Source of the DNA: Hirsutella rhossiliensis
Taxonomy: Eukaryota > Ascomycota > Sordariomycetes > Hypocreales > Ophiocordycipitaceae
NCBI RefSeq assembly: GCF_020360975.1
Contig: NW_025408669.1
Location: 1,302,001-1,366,000 of the forward strand
DNA length: 64,000 nt
Reading direction: 5' to 3'
Below, piece by piece: positions 1 through 9,805 of this stretch. The notes under the pieces are model-generated. The model was not told the DNA's origin. It did not search any database and saw only the letters and a program-made list of their open reading frames with translations. Every line of letters starts with the position of its first letter. The first letter of the stretch is position 1. The position numbers were made by a program, and so were the translations under genes.

Positions 1-591
1 CCGAAACTAGCGAAACCCGTCCCCAAAGTTGTCGCGGCGGCGGCGCCGCCGCCGCCGCCGCCTTCGGACCCCGAGAGCAAGTCTCAGCCCCCGGGCACCA
101 AGAAGCCGTGCCCGACCAAGCCGACCAATCAGGACAAAGTCCCGGTATATGGTGGTGGCGGTCCGCCGGTTGCGCAGAAGGCCGTCCCGGTACAAGCCAA
201 GGACGGTACTCGACCGCAAGAACCCGTGAGCGTGGTACAGGCTGTTGCTAAGGAGCCTGGCAAGAAACCACCGGAGAATCATTTAAATGCCCATGTGGAT
301 GGTGAAGGACCGTCCAAACCATGTAACAAGGGAAAACAGAAGCCCTATGGGGATGGTGGGGGTACGACGGAAGTGGTTGGCGCTCCTCGGCTAGCCGGCA
401 AAAAGCCCTCCGTCACGCCGTCTTCAAGCCGAGCAGGCCCGTCGGCGTCCCCTCCCAGCGAGCCGGCTAAGGTCTCGACGAAGAATACCGGCGCCAGTGC
501 CGGTACCGTGGCCTCAGAGGACACGAAGGGGGTTCCGGCGGACAAGTGCGTGTGCCCGTGCTCGGCAGAGGGTGCGCAGAAACTCAGGTAG
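1..591 (+). CDS. 3' end of a Pro/Lys/Ser-rich low-complexity protein (5' partial)
   Basis: Reading frame 1 is open from the first base to a TAG at 589-591, giving about 196 C-terminal residues of a gene that starts outside the window. The visible part is low complexity. A GCC/GCG trinucleotide run near 31-62 encodes Ala and Pro runs, followed by Pro, Lys, Gly and Ser-rich sequence with no recognisable domain. It ends in a short Cys-containing tail (KCVCPCSAEGAQKLR). No membrane segment is visible. The product is probably a disordered tail of a larger protein and the function cannot be assigned. The end could shift if an intron begins at the CAGGTAGAG just before the stop. I am fairly sure the frame is coding, because it is open for 196 codons and its composition differs from the flank. 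Confidence 0.5.
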   Translation, partial: PKLAKPVPKVVAAAAPPPPPPSDPESKSQPPGTKKPCPTKPTNQDKVPVYGGGGPPVAQKAVPVQAKDGTRPQEPVSVVQAVAKEPGKKPPENHLNAHVDGEGPSKPCNKGKQKPYGDGGGTTEVVGAPRLAGKKPSVTPSSSRAGPSASPPSEPAKVSTKNTGASAGTVASEDTKGVPADKCVCPCSAEGAQKLR

Positions 592-1752
592 AGTGTCCCC
601 GAGGCGTGGCAACTCATTAGCAAGCAAGCAAGCCGAGATGGGCGTGTTTTTCCTTGTCCTTGGTAGGACACACATCATTCACTACCCAGTATCTCGACTG
701 TCCCTTTGCAAAGGCGAACTCGTCCGTCCGTGCCTGCACGTAGTGCTTGTGATTGCTCGAGTCGTGCTGAACAAGACCGCTCGGCGCGGCTACCATCGTC
801 CCAAGGACTGCGGACATAGAGCGAGCCGAAACGGGTCGAGACCTTGCATCGCCATAGCCTTTGCTCTGCGAACGCGCAAGCGCCCTCTGTATTCCGGGGT
901 TCGTGCATCAAGCCCCTCCCCTCATCGCCATGCAGACACCCGCTGGCCGCCGGGGCAACACTTGTTCTGGACCATCGGATGCGCTCGATCACGGAATTGG
1001 GGAGGGGGTGGTTGGATTCAGGATCCAGGGTCGCACCGGAGCCTTCCTTTCCAGCTCCCGTCGGCGATCGCCGCTTGTGCTTATAGGCGCGCTCAAGATG
1101 GCTCAGGTGCGGCGATGAATGAGGGCACGGAGGGTTTGGCTTTGCACAGTCAGTTGAAATCCTCCGGCTCGGCATCTGCGTCCCCTTCAGATTGCACGAC
1201 CGAGGGCTGGCGTCAGCGAGCATGTATATGCCGGTGGACTCCGTTGTCACCGTAAACCGTAAAACACTGAAATGAGCAAGAATAGCAGGGGCGTCGAAAT
1301 GTGATCAAGAGATGGGAAATGGGAGGCCCCGTCGGAGGTCGCCGCCTGCTTCCAGTCGAGGCCATTTCCATCCATCAAGGCACCACACCCACCAAGCCAG
1401 CAACTCTGATCCAGTTATAGCTCGGCGCGGCTCATCGTTGGGGAAGATGCACGGCGCGGGCTCGGCTGGTCAGCACGAGGAGTCAGCATTTCTGTCAGTT
1501 GTAGGAAAACAAAGAGAGGCGGTTGCTGCGTCAGTTTAGTCACTGGGCGGCGCGGGATTCCCATTATTAACGAGAAAAAGGGTCCAGCAACTGACAGACT
1601 GGGGAGGCGACGGACATGGCTCGAGAGAAGAAGGATATGTGGCCGTGTCGGTCAGCAATCAGCATGACGTCAACGCGGGCCTTATCAGCAAAGCATCTCA
1701 ACATCCTCCAAGCGAGAAGCCGCTCGACACCGGGATGATAGCAGATAGAAGG

Positions 1753-1787
1753 CATCTGGTATCTGGTATCTGATATCTGGTATCTGA
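1753..1787 (+). repeat. Short tandem repeat, unit about TATCTGG
   Basis: Four near-identical copies of ATCTGGT/ATCTGAT follow each other in noncoding DNA. This is a simple minisatellite-like run with no evident function. Confidence 0.75.
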
Positions 1788-2731
1788 CCTGTTCTTGTTC
1801 CCCACGGGACAATCTTGTCTCACCTGTCGTGGGACGGTAGCAATGCGCTTGAAGCAGGTGTGCAGATGGCGCCCGTCATCAAATGCTACGCAGCGTTACC
1901 CGGGTCGGGATCCTCGGCCTGCCCCCGCCTCCTTCTCGAACTGATTGCACTGACATGGCTGAAGAGGCTAGACGCTGCCTGTGCCGCGGTCGGGAGTCGC
2001 AGATCTCTGGAAGTAGGTTCGCGTCAGGGCAGGCCCCGTGTAGCCACAACTTCATAACCCTTGTTCCCCTCGAGACCTTCAAGTCCGCCGCCATCTGCGT
2101 CCGTGTCATCTCAGCACCCCTCGTGGCCGGCCGGTTAAGTCGGCTCGTTCTCGCTCCTCTCGCCAGTAGCATTCGATGGCTGGGTTCACGGACAAGAAAG
2201 ATGCAGCTCAACCAAGTCCCGGAGAGAGGGGAAAGAAGGGGATCCATCAAGACGGACGACAACGAGGCCGAAACTTGCCCAAGTAGGCAGTTGAGGTAAA
2301 CAGGTGCTGGCCAAGCATCATCAAGCCCGGAAGGATCATCAAGCCCGGCCGGCGCAAGAGATGGCCGTCGTCCATGTTGCTTGGAAGCAGAAAAGCCTGG
2401 ACGATTAGCTTCCGTCGCTCGAGCGCCACACACGTGCATTAGCCTCGTCATCGGCGAGCATCAAAAGGGAGCTTCAGCTATATATCGTCCGTGACCCAGA
2501 CTCTCAGACTTGGGGCTTCTCGTCTCCTCTGCCTCCAGACCCGGGATTCGGTTCGGTTCGGTTCGTCCCTCATCCGTCTTGGATCCTTGGCAGGCCCCTC
2601 CCTCCCTTCCCCCTTATCTCGTCTATGTCCGGAAGACGGATGGGCGGGCTGCCTCGTCGTCCGGGGCCATCATAATCCTCCTCATCCCTCACTCTGCCCG
2701 TGCCTGCCTTCTTATTCGGCCGCCGGCGTGC

Positions 2732-2919
2732 TGATAGGATAAGGCCCGTGGAATCGACCCGGGACACGGCAGCCAAGTCGACCCGTCGTCGGGTGGCGCT
2801 GATAAGGACCGACGAAAGCTGCGCGACATCTCCGCCCGTTCCCCTCATTCGGGGCCTCTTGATAAGCACAAGCTTGCGGCAGGCGGCTCTGCAGAGCGTC
2901 GACCAACAGTCGCTGATAG
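2732..2919 (+). promoter_or_regulatory. Cluster of GATA boxes in the purine permease promoter
   Basis: Five GATA cores lie within 190 bp, 136-323 bp before the permease ATG: TGATAG at 2732, GGATAA at 2737, TGATAA at 2800, TGATAA at 2860 and TGATAG at 2914. Four match HGATAR, the site of AreA/Nit2-type GATA factors, which activate nitrogen-scavenging genes including purine permeases in other fungi. A one-mismatch copy of the UaY site (TCGG-N6-CCGA) lies at 2789-2802, ending CTGA. The sites are seen directly; AreA/UaY control here is inference. Confidence 0.55.
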
Positions 2920-3054
2920 TCGCTGACAGTCGCTGCTTGACCAAAGGCCTATTTCTTTCCGAGCGGCCTGCCACGCCGCCTCGCTCTCCGTAGGGCAACG
3001 AACCATCTCCTTTTGAACAGACGTCAACCCTGACGGACGGGGGAAAAGAATATC

Positions 3055-4954
3055 ATGGACGAAGACAGCGGCCCCAGCGCCATCACGCCCGGCCACCCCT
3101 CGGCCCGTGGGGGCGCCGCCGTCCCGGCCCGCCTCCGCTCCGCCGTCCGGGCCTTCACCACCCGGGACGGCCTCGTCGGCGACTACGACTACGGCTTCCT
3201 CTTCCGCCCCAACCTGCCCTTGATGCGCAAGTCCAGCCGTCGCAGCCCCTTCTTCGGCCTCAACGACAGGATGCCCGTCGTCCTCGCCCTCCTCCTCGGC
3301 TTGCAGCACGCACTGGCCATGCTCGCCGGCGTCATCACGCCGCCCATCATTCTCAGCGGCAGTGGCGGCGCCAACCTCGAGCCTGCCCAGCAGCAGTATC
3401 TCGTCTCGACGGCCCTCATCGTGTCGGGCCTCCTCTCCAGCGTCCAGATCCATCGCATCCGTATCCCCAAAACACCGTGAGTCCTGTTCTCGACTCCCAT
3501 CAAGCGTGCACCAAGACACCGAGGGCTGAAGTGACCATCTGTCCACGCGCCATGTCAGATACTTCATCGGCACGGGCATCCTTTCCGTCGTGGGCATCTC
3601 ATTCAGCACCATACCCATCGCCCAAGGGGCCTTCCGCCAGATGTACGCCAACGGCTACTGTCCCTCGGACGCCGCCGGCAACCGTTTGCCCTGTCCCAAA
3701 GGCTACGGCGCCCTCATAGGCACCTCGTCCGTCTGCGCCCTCGTCGAGATATTCATTTCCTTTCTTCCGCCTCGCATTCTGCTCAGCATGTTCCCCCCCA
3801 TCGTCACGGGGCCGACCGTGATGCTGATTGGCATTCATCTGATCGAGAGCGGCTTCAAGGACTGGATGGGCGGCAGCGGGCAGTGCTCGGACCCGTCGGC
3901 GGCTGGAAAACAGAGTAGCATGTTTGCCAAGTGCCCAGACATCACGGCGCCGCATGCGCTGCCTTGGGGGTCCGCCGAGTTTCTCGGACTAGGCTTCTCC
4001 GCCTTCATCACCATTGTCCTGTGCGAGCGGTTTGGGTCACCCATCATGAAGTCGACCTCGGTTGTCATCGGGCTGCTGATGGGCTGCGTCATTGCGGGCG
4101 CCTGCGGATACTTTGACGGCTCAGGTATCGATTCAGCGCCCATCGCCTCCTTTATCTGGGTCAGGACATTCCCGCTATCCGTCTACGGGCCGCTGGTGCT
4201 GCCCCTCATGGCCGTCTTTCTCATCAGCGCAACAGAAGCCGTTGGGGACATCACGGCCACCTGCGACGTCTCGCAGCTCGAGGTGGAGGGCCGCAACTAC
4301 GAATCTCGCGTACAGGGCGGACTGCTGACGGACGGACTCAACGGCATCGCGGCCGCGCTCATGACCATGACGCCGATGAGCCGGTTCGCGCAGAACAACG
4401 GCGTAATTGCGCTGACGCGATGCGCCAACCGCAAAGCCGGCCTGGCTTGCTGCTTCTTCCTCGTCGTCATGGGCATATTTGCCAAGTTGGCAGCGGCGCT
4501 CGTGGCCATTCCCAAGCCCGTCCTGGGGGGCATGACGACGTTTCTGTTTGGCGCCGTGGCCGTGTCTGGCATGGCCATTATTGTGCGTGGGGTGCCGTTT
4601 GATCGACGCTGCCGCTTCATCCTGACGACCGGTCTGTCGCTCGGGTACGGGGCGACACTGGTGCCCAGCTACTTTGAGCGTGTATTCACTTATTCAGGCG
4701 ACAACCACGCGCTCGAGGGATTCCTCAAGGCTATTGTGCTGGTCATGGAGACGGGGTTCGCCGTCACCGCGGCCGTCTGCATGCTCCTCAACCTGGTGCT
4801 CGCCGCGGAGACGGACGACGACTTTGACGCCAGTGTCGTCGTCGAGCTGCGCAGCGGTGAGGACGCTGCCGGCTCCACGGAGGCCAAGGAGGGCACTCGG
4901 GACGACGAAGACTGGACCAACGCCTCGCCGCCTCGGAAGCTGTCGCGGAGTTGA
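3055..4954 (+). CDS. Uric acid-xanthine permease of the NAT/NCS2 family (UapA/UapC-like)
   Basis: This is a plasma-membrane H+ symporter for purines, expected to import uric acid and xanthine for use as nitrogen source. Exons are 3055-3476 and 3559-4954. The 82-bp intron has a GTGAGT donor and a CAG acceptor, and removing it joins KTP to YFIGTGILSVVG in frame. The product is about 605 aa (UapA is 574). Family marks: the QH pair in the first membrane segment (LLGLQHALAML), TEAVGDITATCDVS, and the NAT signature QNNGVIALTRCANR, whose residues match the UapA type rather than bacterial uracil permeases. There are 12-14 hydrophobic segments and an acidic, hydrophilic C-terminus (DDEDW) as in proteins regulated by endocytosis. 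The start is the first in-frame ATG (ATCATGGAC). GATA boxes upstream fit nitrogen control. Uric acid versus xanthine preference cannot be fixed from sequence. Confidence 0.92.
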
Positions 4955-5731
4955 AGCAGACCAGACTAGACGGGGCGGAAAGTTGCTGTGAAAGTAGGCG
5001 AGGAATCTGCGAGTGCGCGTGTGGCGATGTCGAGAGAATCTGAATCCGTACTGTATCCAGCACTTGAGTCGAGGCCCATGTGTTCCCTTCCGTGCAGACT
5101 GCATCGCCGCTTGTCCGTCGTGCAAGGGCGGCGTTCGTGGACGAGCAACCTCGGTGTTGCATGTGCGTTTTCCAAGGGACACGTCATGAAAGGAGAGCCG
5201 TCTTGGCTGCGCCGCTGCTGAGAGTTGCTGTCGTCGGCCCAACGATTGTCCGACACTCCTCGGCTCGATACCTCCGCCAAACATCGCATTTGCCAAAAGG
5301 GGAATCAAGTTGAATTCGTAGCGCCGCCTTTTCTCCACACTAAGAGCCGCTCCCTGCCTAATTACTCATTCTCCTCTGTTTGGTCTCGTGGTCCTTCAAA
5401 AGCCCCCGTTGCTTTGGCTTGTCTGCACACGCCTTACACACCCCCTCCTGCTCCCCTCCTGCTTCCCTCTCCCTATCTGTGCCAAGCCCGCCGGTTCGTC
5501 TCCCGGAGCGACAGACCACCCACTTGCGCCGCAAGCACGTCCCTCTCTCACCTCCGGGGACCTGCCACTCGAAACCCCATGGGCTCGATACCCGGAACCT
5601 TTTTCTTGTCCCGACGATCGAGCCTCCGTTCAATCTCCCGCCCACCGCCCAACGCCATCGAATCACGCCGTGACTGCACAGAGAAGACTCGGCTCGTCAC
5701 CGAGCCGAGTTGACGACGAGACAGACGGGCT
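4955..5731. other. Intergenic region
   Basis: This holds the 3' flank of the permease and a pyrimidine-rich 5' flank of the next gene (CT-rich around 5420-5480). No gene or repeat is recognised. Confidence 0.6.
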
Positions 5732-6694
5732 ATGATTCCCGCCACGCCTACCGACACAAACACCACTTCCACCAGCACAACTTCGTCCTTGGCCTCCTCA
5801 CCACTCTCCTCGCCTGGCCTTCGGAACGCGCCCCGCGGCCTCGCTGGCGCAAGCGGTCTTTCTTCCCGCTCGCCGCCCAGTTCACCACCAACGCCGCCCT
5901 CGCCGGTAGAGACAGCATCAGCCGCGGCGTCGACAGGGGCTCCCGTCGAAGACAAGGCAACGTCGCCAGCAGGCGCAGGCACCCCAGGGCTTGCACCCGC
6001 AGCAAAAGCCTCACTACTCCCGGCCGCATCGCCATCGTCCTCGCCGTTCTCAGCATCCTCGCCTCTCTCGCCCCGCGTCGTTTACGGTCCCGGAGCCGTT
6101 GCCCGCCTCCCCACTGAATTAGGCCGCCTCCACCTCTCCTCACCCCTCATCGTTTCGAGCCCGTCGCGCATCGCCCTCGCCCGCCGTATCCAGGCTCTCG
6201 TCCCCAGTCTGGACTCGCGTATTCTCGATTCAGCCGTGGTCAACGTGCCTGCTCGCGTTGTCGACGACGCCCTCGACCGCATCTCGGGCCGCGACGTAGT
6301 CATCAGCGTCGGCGGGGCATCAGCCGTCGGTCTCGCCAAGGCAATCGGTGGTCGCAAGGGCATTCCTCACATCTGCATCCCCACGACGTACAGTGGCTCT
6401 GAGATGATGCCCCTACTCCTTGACGCAAGTCCGGCTCGACACAGCAGCAACGGTCGCCGCCATGGACACGGCTTGTCTCGAAGAAAGACGGTCAGCAACA
6501 TGAGCACTGTCCGCGACCCCAAGATTTTACCCACTGTCATCATCTACGACGAGGAGCTCACCATGAGCCCTCTGAAGAGGTTTTCTGCTCCCTCGGACTC
6601 TGCCGCCATGGCCCGGTCCACTGAGTTGCGAGCATGTCCCTCCAAGGGCGACGAGACTGCTCAGTGGAGCTATATCCATCTGCCAGGTGTTTAG
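5732..6694 (+). pseudogene. Truncated maleylacetate reductase-like gene (iron-type alcohol dehydrogenase superfamily)
   Basis: The frame runs 320 codons from ATG. The first ~110 residues are a Ser/Pro/Thr-rich low-complexity stretch not usual for the family. From about residue 113 the protein resembles maleylacetate reductases: RVVYGPGAVARLP, then VVISVGGASAVGLAKAIG (the dinucleotide loop, GGAS for the usual GGGS), then IPTTYSGSEM, then RDPKILPTVIIYDEELT. Beyond SAPSDSAAMARS similarity stops and a TAG follows after 30 residues. The His of the first metal-binding position (family AxAH) appears as Arg, and the whole C-terminal metal-binding and catalytic domain is missing. I see no continuation in any frame downstream to 7760. 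A 36-residue basic insertion (about 6430-6510) also looks foreign. Most likely a dead, 3'-deleted gene, or a divergent short paralogue without iron binding. Confidence 0.6.
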
Positions 6695-7760
6695 GACGTC
6701 GGTTCGATCATCGCTTCTCAAGAAGAATCAAACTCCCGTATACGAGGCTCCGTCAAGTACCCGGCGACGGTGGGCCTAAATTGCACATGCCATTTTCAAC
6801 ACGAAACGCATCACCTTTTGTTTGAAACCCTTTAACTTTCTCGTTCCAGTCGACCTCAGTCCCGAGAATAAAATTTCCGACGAACAGTTCAGACCCGGAT
6901 CGCCGATCAGGGCCCTTCGAGGTCGGACCGACCGGGAGGCAGTTTATCACTGCCGTAGAGCATAGAGGCTTTATCAGAAGCAGCTCCCGGTAACTTGGGC
7001 AGCGGACCGACGAGAAATGAGGCCGCGACTCCTTTTGAGGGGGGGGGTGGGAGGGGGGCAGGGCAGAGCGGTCGTGTGGACGCGCTGCTCAGAGATTCGA
7101 AGTCGAAATCGATATCATCTTGGCCCGACAGGAATAGCGTGAGGATGGTTGGCGTCAGCCCCTCCCGTTAGGGTGACGGTGAGCTTGTGGCAAGCAAGAG
7201 CACGATTCGTCAAGTGAAGGTCGTGCTGGAAGGGCGGCAGGAGACGGCCTTGTTGGTTCTGGTGACGCAAACGAAGGAAACCTGGGGTCGCGAACCCAAC
7301 AAGGGCGCAAGGACGTGACGAGTCGATGGAGCAAGACCAGGTTTGCGCCTGGAACATGGCGAGTCCTCTTCTTGCGAGGCCAACTGTCTGCCATGCGCGC
7401 CAGCAGGCCTGTCCGACCCCAGCAATGGATGATGAATTACTCGGTACATGAGAGAATTTGGAGGAAATGGGTCTGCATCAAGGGAAGCATGGCAGCGACG
7501 TTGGTGCATTCCCGACGTAAACGGACGGGAAATCCAGCGCTGGGAAGTGATGTTATAGCTACACGGTCATGAACGAGCCGTTTGTTTCCGCCTTTTCATT
7601 CCTTTTGCGTGGTGCTGCCTGGCCAAAGCGTTGAAGCAGTGGTATGTGTACTCATACACGCCAAGTAGGATTCAAGGCAGGCAATTACGTCGGTCTGTTC
7701 TCGCAGACTAAGCGACGGGGACCAGGCGACGGACGAGGGGAGTGGCCGTTGCGGTGGAGA
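6695..7760. other. Intergenic region
   Basis: No gene is supported. It contains a G-rich tract around 7036-7060. The lost 3' part of the reductase-like gene was looked for here and not found. Confidence 0.55.
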
Positions 7761-9258
7761 TCAGTCTAGTCCCTGGAACCCCATGATGCCATGGGCGCCC
7801 ATGGGTCCCAGCTTGCTGCTTTGGATATCCTTGCGGCGCTTGGCCCGGCGCTTCATGTCGGCCACTCCGCCGCCGTCGCTGTCGCTGCTGTTGTCGTCGT
7901 CATCGGCTTTCCCGTCGCTGTCGCTCTCGGCTGCGCGCTTTCCCCTCTGCCCGTCGTCGTCGTCGTCGTCATCGTCGTCGTCGTCGTCATCGTCGTCGTC
8001 GTCAACGTCGTCGCGCTGAAGCTCCGACAGCTCCTCCCAGACCTTGACGATGCGGCCTCCGGCGCTGATGAGGCGGTGTTGCGAGTCAAAGGCCAGGGAG
8101 ACGACACCCTCCATGTCGTCGTGGCGCAGGTTGGCCGAGACGTCGACTTCGCGGCGGACCAAGTCGACGATGCGCAGGGAACCGTCGCCGACGCCGCAAA
8201 CGACCTTTTTTCCGAGGCCCATTTCCGAGGGAAGACAGACGACGGCGTCGATGCTCTCGCCGCCGCCCCTGGCGCCGTCGACAATGATACGCTCCTGCTG
8301 GTCGTCCCAGGCGCCCTTGTCCCAGAGGGTGAGGACGCCGGAGCCGGAGCCGACGGCGACGACGCCGTTGCTGCGGTTGCGCTTAGGACCCATGCCGGGC
8401 ACGAAGCAGGCGCTCAGCAGCTCGTCCTCCTGGTCCTCGCTGCGAACGAGGACGCCGCGGCGGACGTCGGTGACGGCGAGGGTGGTGCCGCCGGTGCTGA
8501 CCCACTGCTTGGGGAAGCCGCTCGTGCTCTCGTCCGAGGGCGGCAGGGGCGTCATGGAGGAGACGTAGTCGGCGTGGGGGAAGTGCGTCTGCGCGGGCCG
8601 CGAGCCGGGGGAAGCGCCGCCGTCGCGCAGGTCCCAGGTGTGCAGGGCGCCCGAGTCGGTGGCGAGCAGCAGGCTCTGTGGGTTGAGGATGTGAAGCAGT
8701 GTCGGGGCGTCGGGTACCGTCGTGGTGCTGGGGATGGTCGTCTTGGAGACGACCTGGCCGGTCATGGCGTCAAAGTGCTTGATGAGGGCGTCGGTCCCGG
8801 CAGAGTACATTGCTGCGCGCGTGTCAGGCAACAACTCCCCAACCATCCTCCCCGAGCCCGGCGTCAGTGCCTGCACACCCGTCCGGAGAGTAGGTGTAGA
8901 TGTAGGAACAATAGGAGAGGAGGGGGGGAGAACGCGGTTGTCTAGTGGGAATGGATGCGCCTCATGCAAAATGTCCGCCCATTTTTTACCCACCTTTGCC
9001 ATCGTGGCCATAGGCCAAGCACCTGCAGCTCCCCTTGTGCCTCCTCGTCTTCCAGACGGTATCGACCATGGCCTTGCCATCGCTGCTCAGCACGCTCGTG
9101 TCGCCGTCGGCGCTCGCGTCCGAGGAGAGGCCGGCGGGCAGGCGAAATGTCTCGACATGGCCGCTCGACAACCCGACGGTCAGCAGGGGCTCCGTGGGGT
9201 GCAGGGCGGTCGCGAAGACGTCTGCCTGCAGCGGCAACGTGCAGAGGTTCTCGAACAT
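7761..9258 (-). CDS. JIP5: WD-repeat protein Jip5 (WDR55 homologue), ribosome biogenesis
   Basis: Nucleolar beta-propeller protein of the Jip5/WDR55 family, implicated in large-subunit ribosome biogenesis. Exons on the minus strand: 9258-8994 and 8812-7761. The 181-bp intron has a GTGGGT donor and a GCGCAG acceptor, and splicing joins CLAYGHDGK to [14 protein letters not shown], as expected for the family. Product 438 aa. The N-terminus ([29 protein letters not shown]) is typical of fungal Jip5. Blades are visible through [54 protein letters not shown] and [15 protein letters not shown]. The C-terminus is an Asp tract (7952-8011) followed by a basic stretch (KRRAKRRKD), probably a nucleolar signal. 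The long opposite-strand frame over this gene is a shadow. Identity is confident. Confidence 0.9.
7952..8011 (+). repeat. GTC/ATC trinucleotide repeat encoding an Asp tract
   Basis: About 20 tandem GTC (few ATC, one AAC) triplets read as Asp codons on the minus strand inside the Jip5 C-terminus. The tract length is likely to vary between strains. Confidence 0.85.
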
Positions 9259-9805
9259 GGGGAGCGGGATTGAAGGTGAAGATGGGCTTTTTTCTTCTTC
9301 AACGAGGCTTGTTTTTCTCCGTCATCTCTATTTCGTGCTGCCGTATACGGTCTAGGGGTATTATAGAAAATAGAAGTGGGGGGGGGGGCCCCTAGGTCAC
9401 TGGCCCCACAAGTACGTAACTAATTACTTCCAGGCACACTTTCAGGCGTACGGTAAATTATTGGTAGAATGAATAGTAGTAATTATATAAAAGCTATTAT
9501 GGTTTCATAGCGAGACTCAACGGTTTCCCAGTAGGCTATTATAGCTGTCAGCAGCTTTAACGAGTCTATTATGTGCTAATTGGCCACTGTCATAGTAAGA
9601 AGAAGTCAACGAAGACTCAACAAGGATGTGACATTCGTGATGTAGCCATCTGTAATTAATAACAACGCGGCTTGTTGGGACTTCTACGGTATCGATTGCT
9701 ACTAAAGTCATTCGTTGCAAAATCCTCCATTTCAGGCAAGTCATGCTCTTTCGGCCACTTGCTGCATGCGGGATTTCTTTCTATAAGAATGAATACTGCT
9801 TCCCT
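9259..9805. other. Intergenic region with a poly-G run
   Basis: AT-richer DNA between Jip5 and the NACHT-ankyrin gene. A run of ten or more G lies near 9377-9390. No gene is supported. Confidence 0.55.

Larger units (their letters stand above)
592..3054. other. Intergenic region upstream of the purine permease
   Basis: No gene is supported here. Several open frames of 60-190 codons occur on both strands, but none has a recognisable motif or splice pattern. The region holds a short TATCTGG-type tandem repeat (1753-1787) and, near its right end, a cluster of GATA boxes. Confidence 0.6.

Noticed and set aside
7791..8945. 384-codon open frame on the + strand
   Set aside because: It lies entirely antisense to Jip5, has no domain and arises from GC-biased third positions and the GTC repeat.
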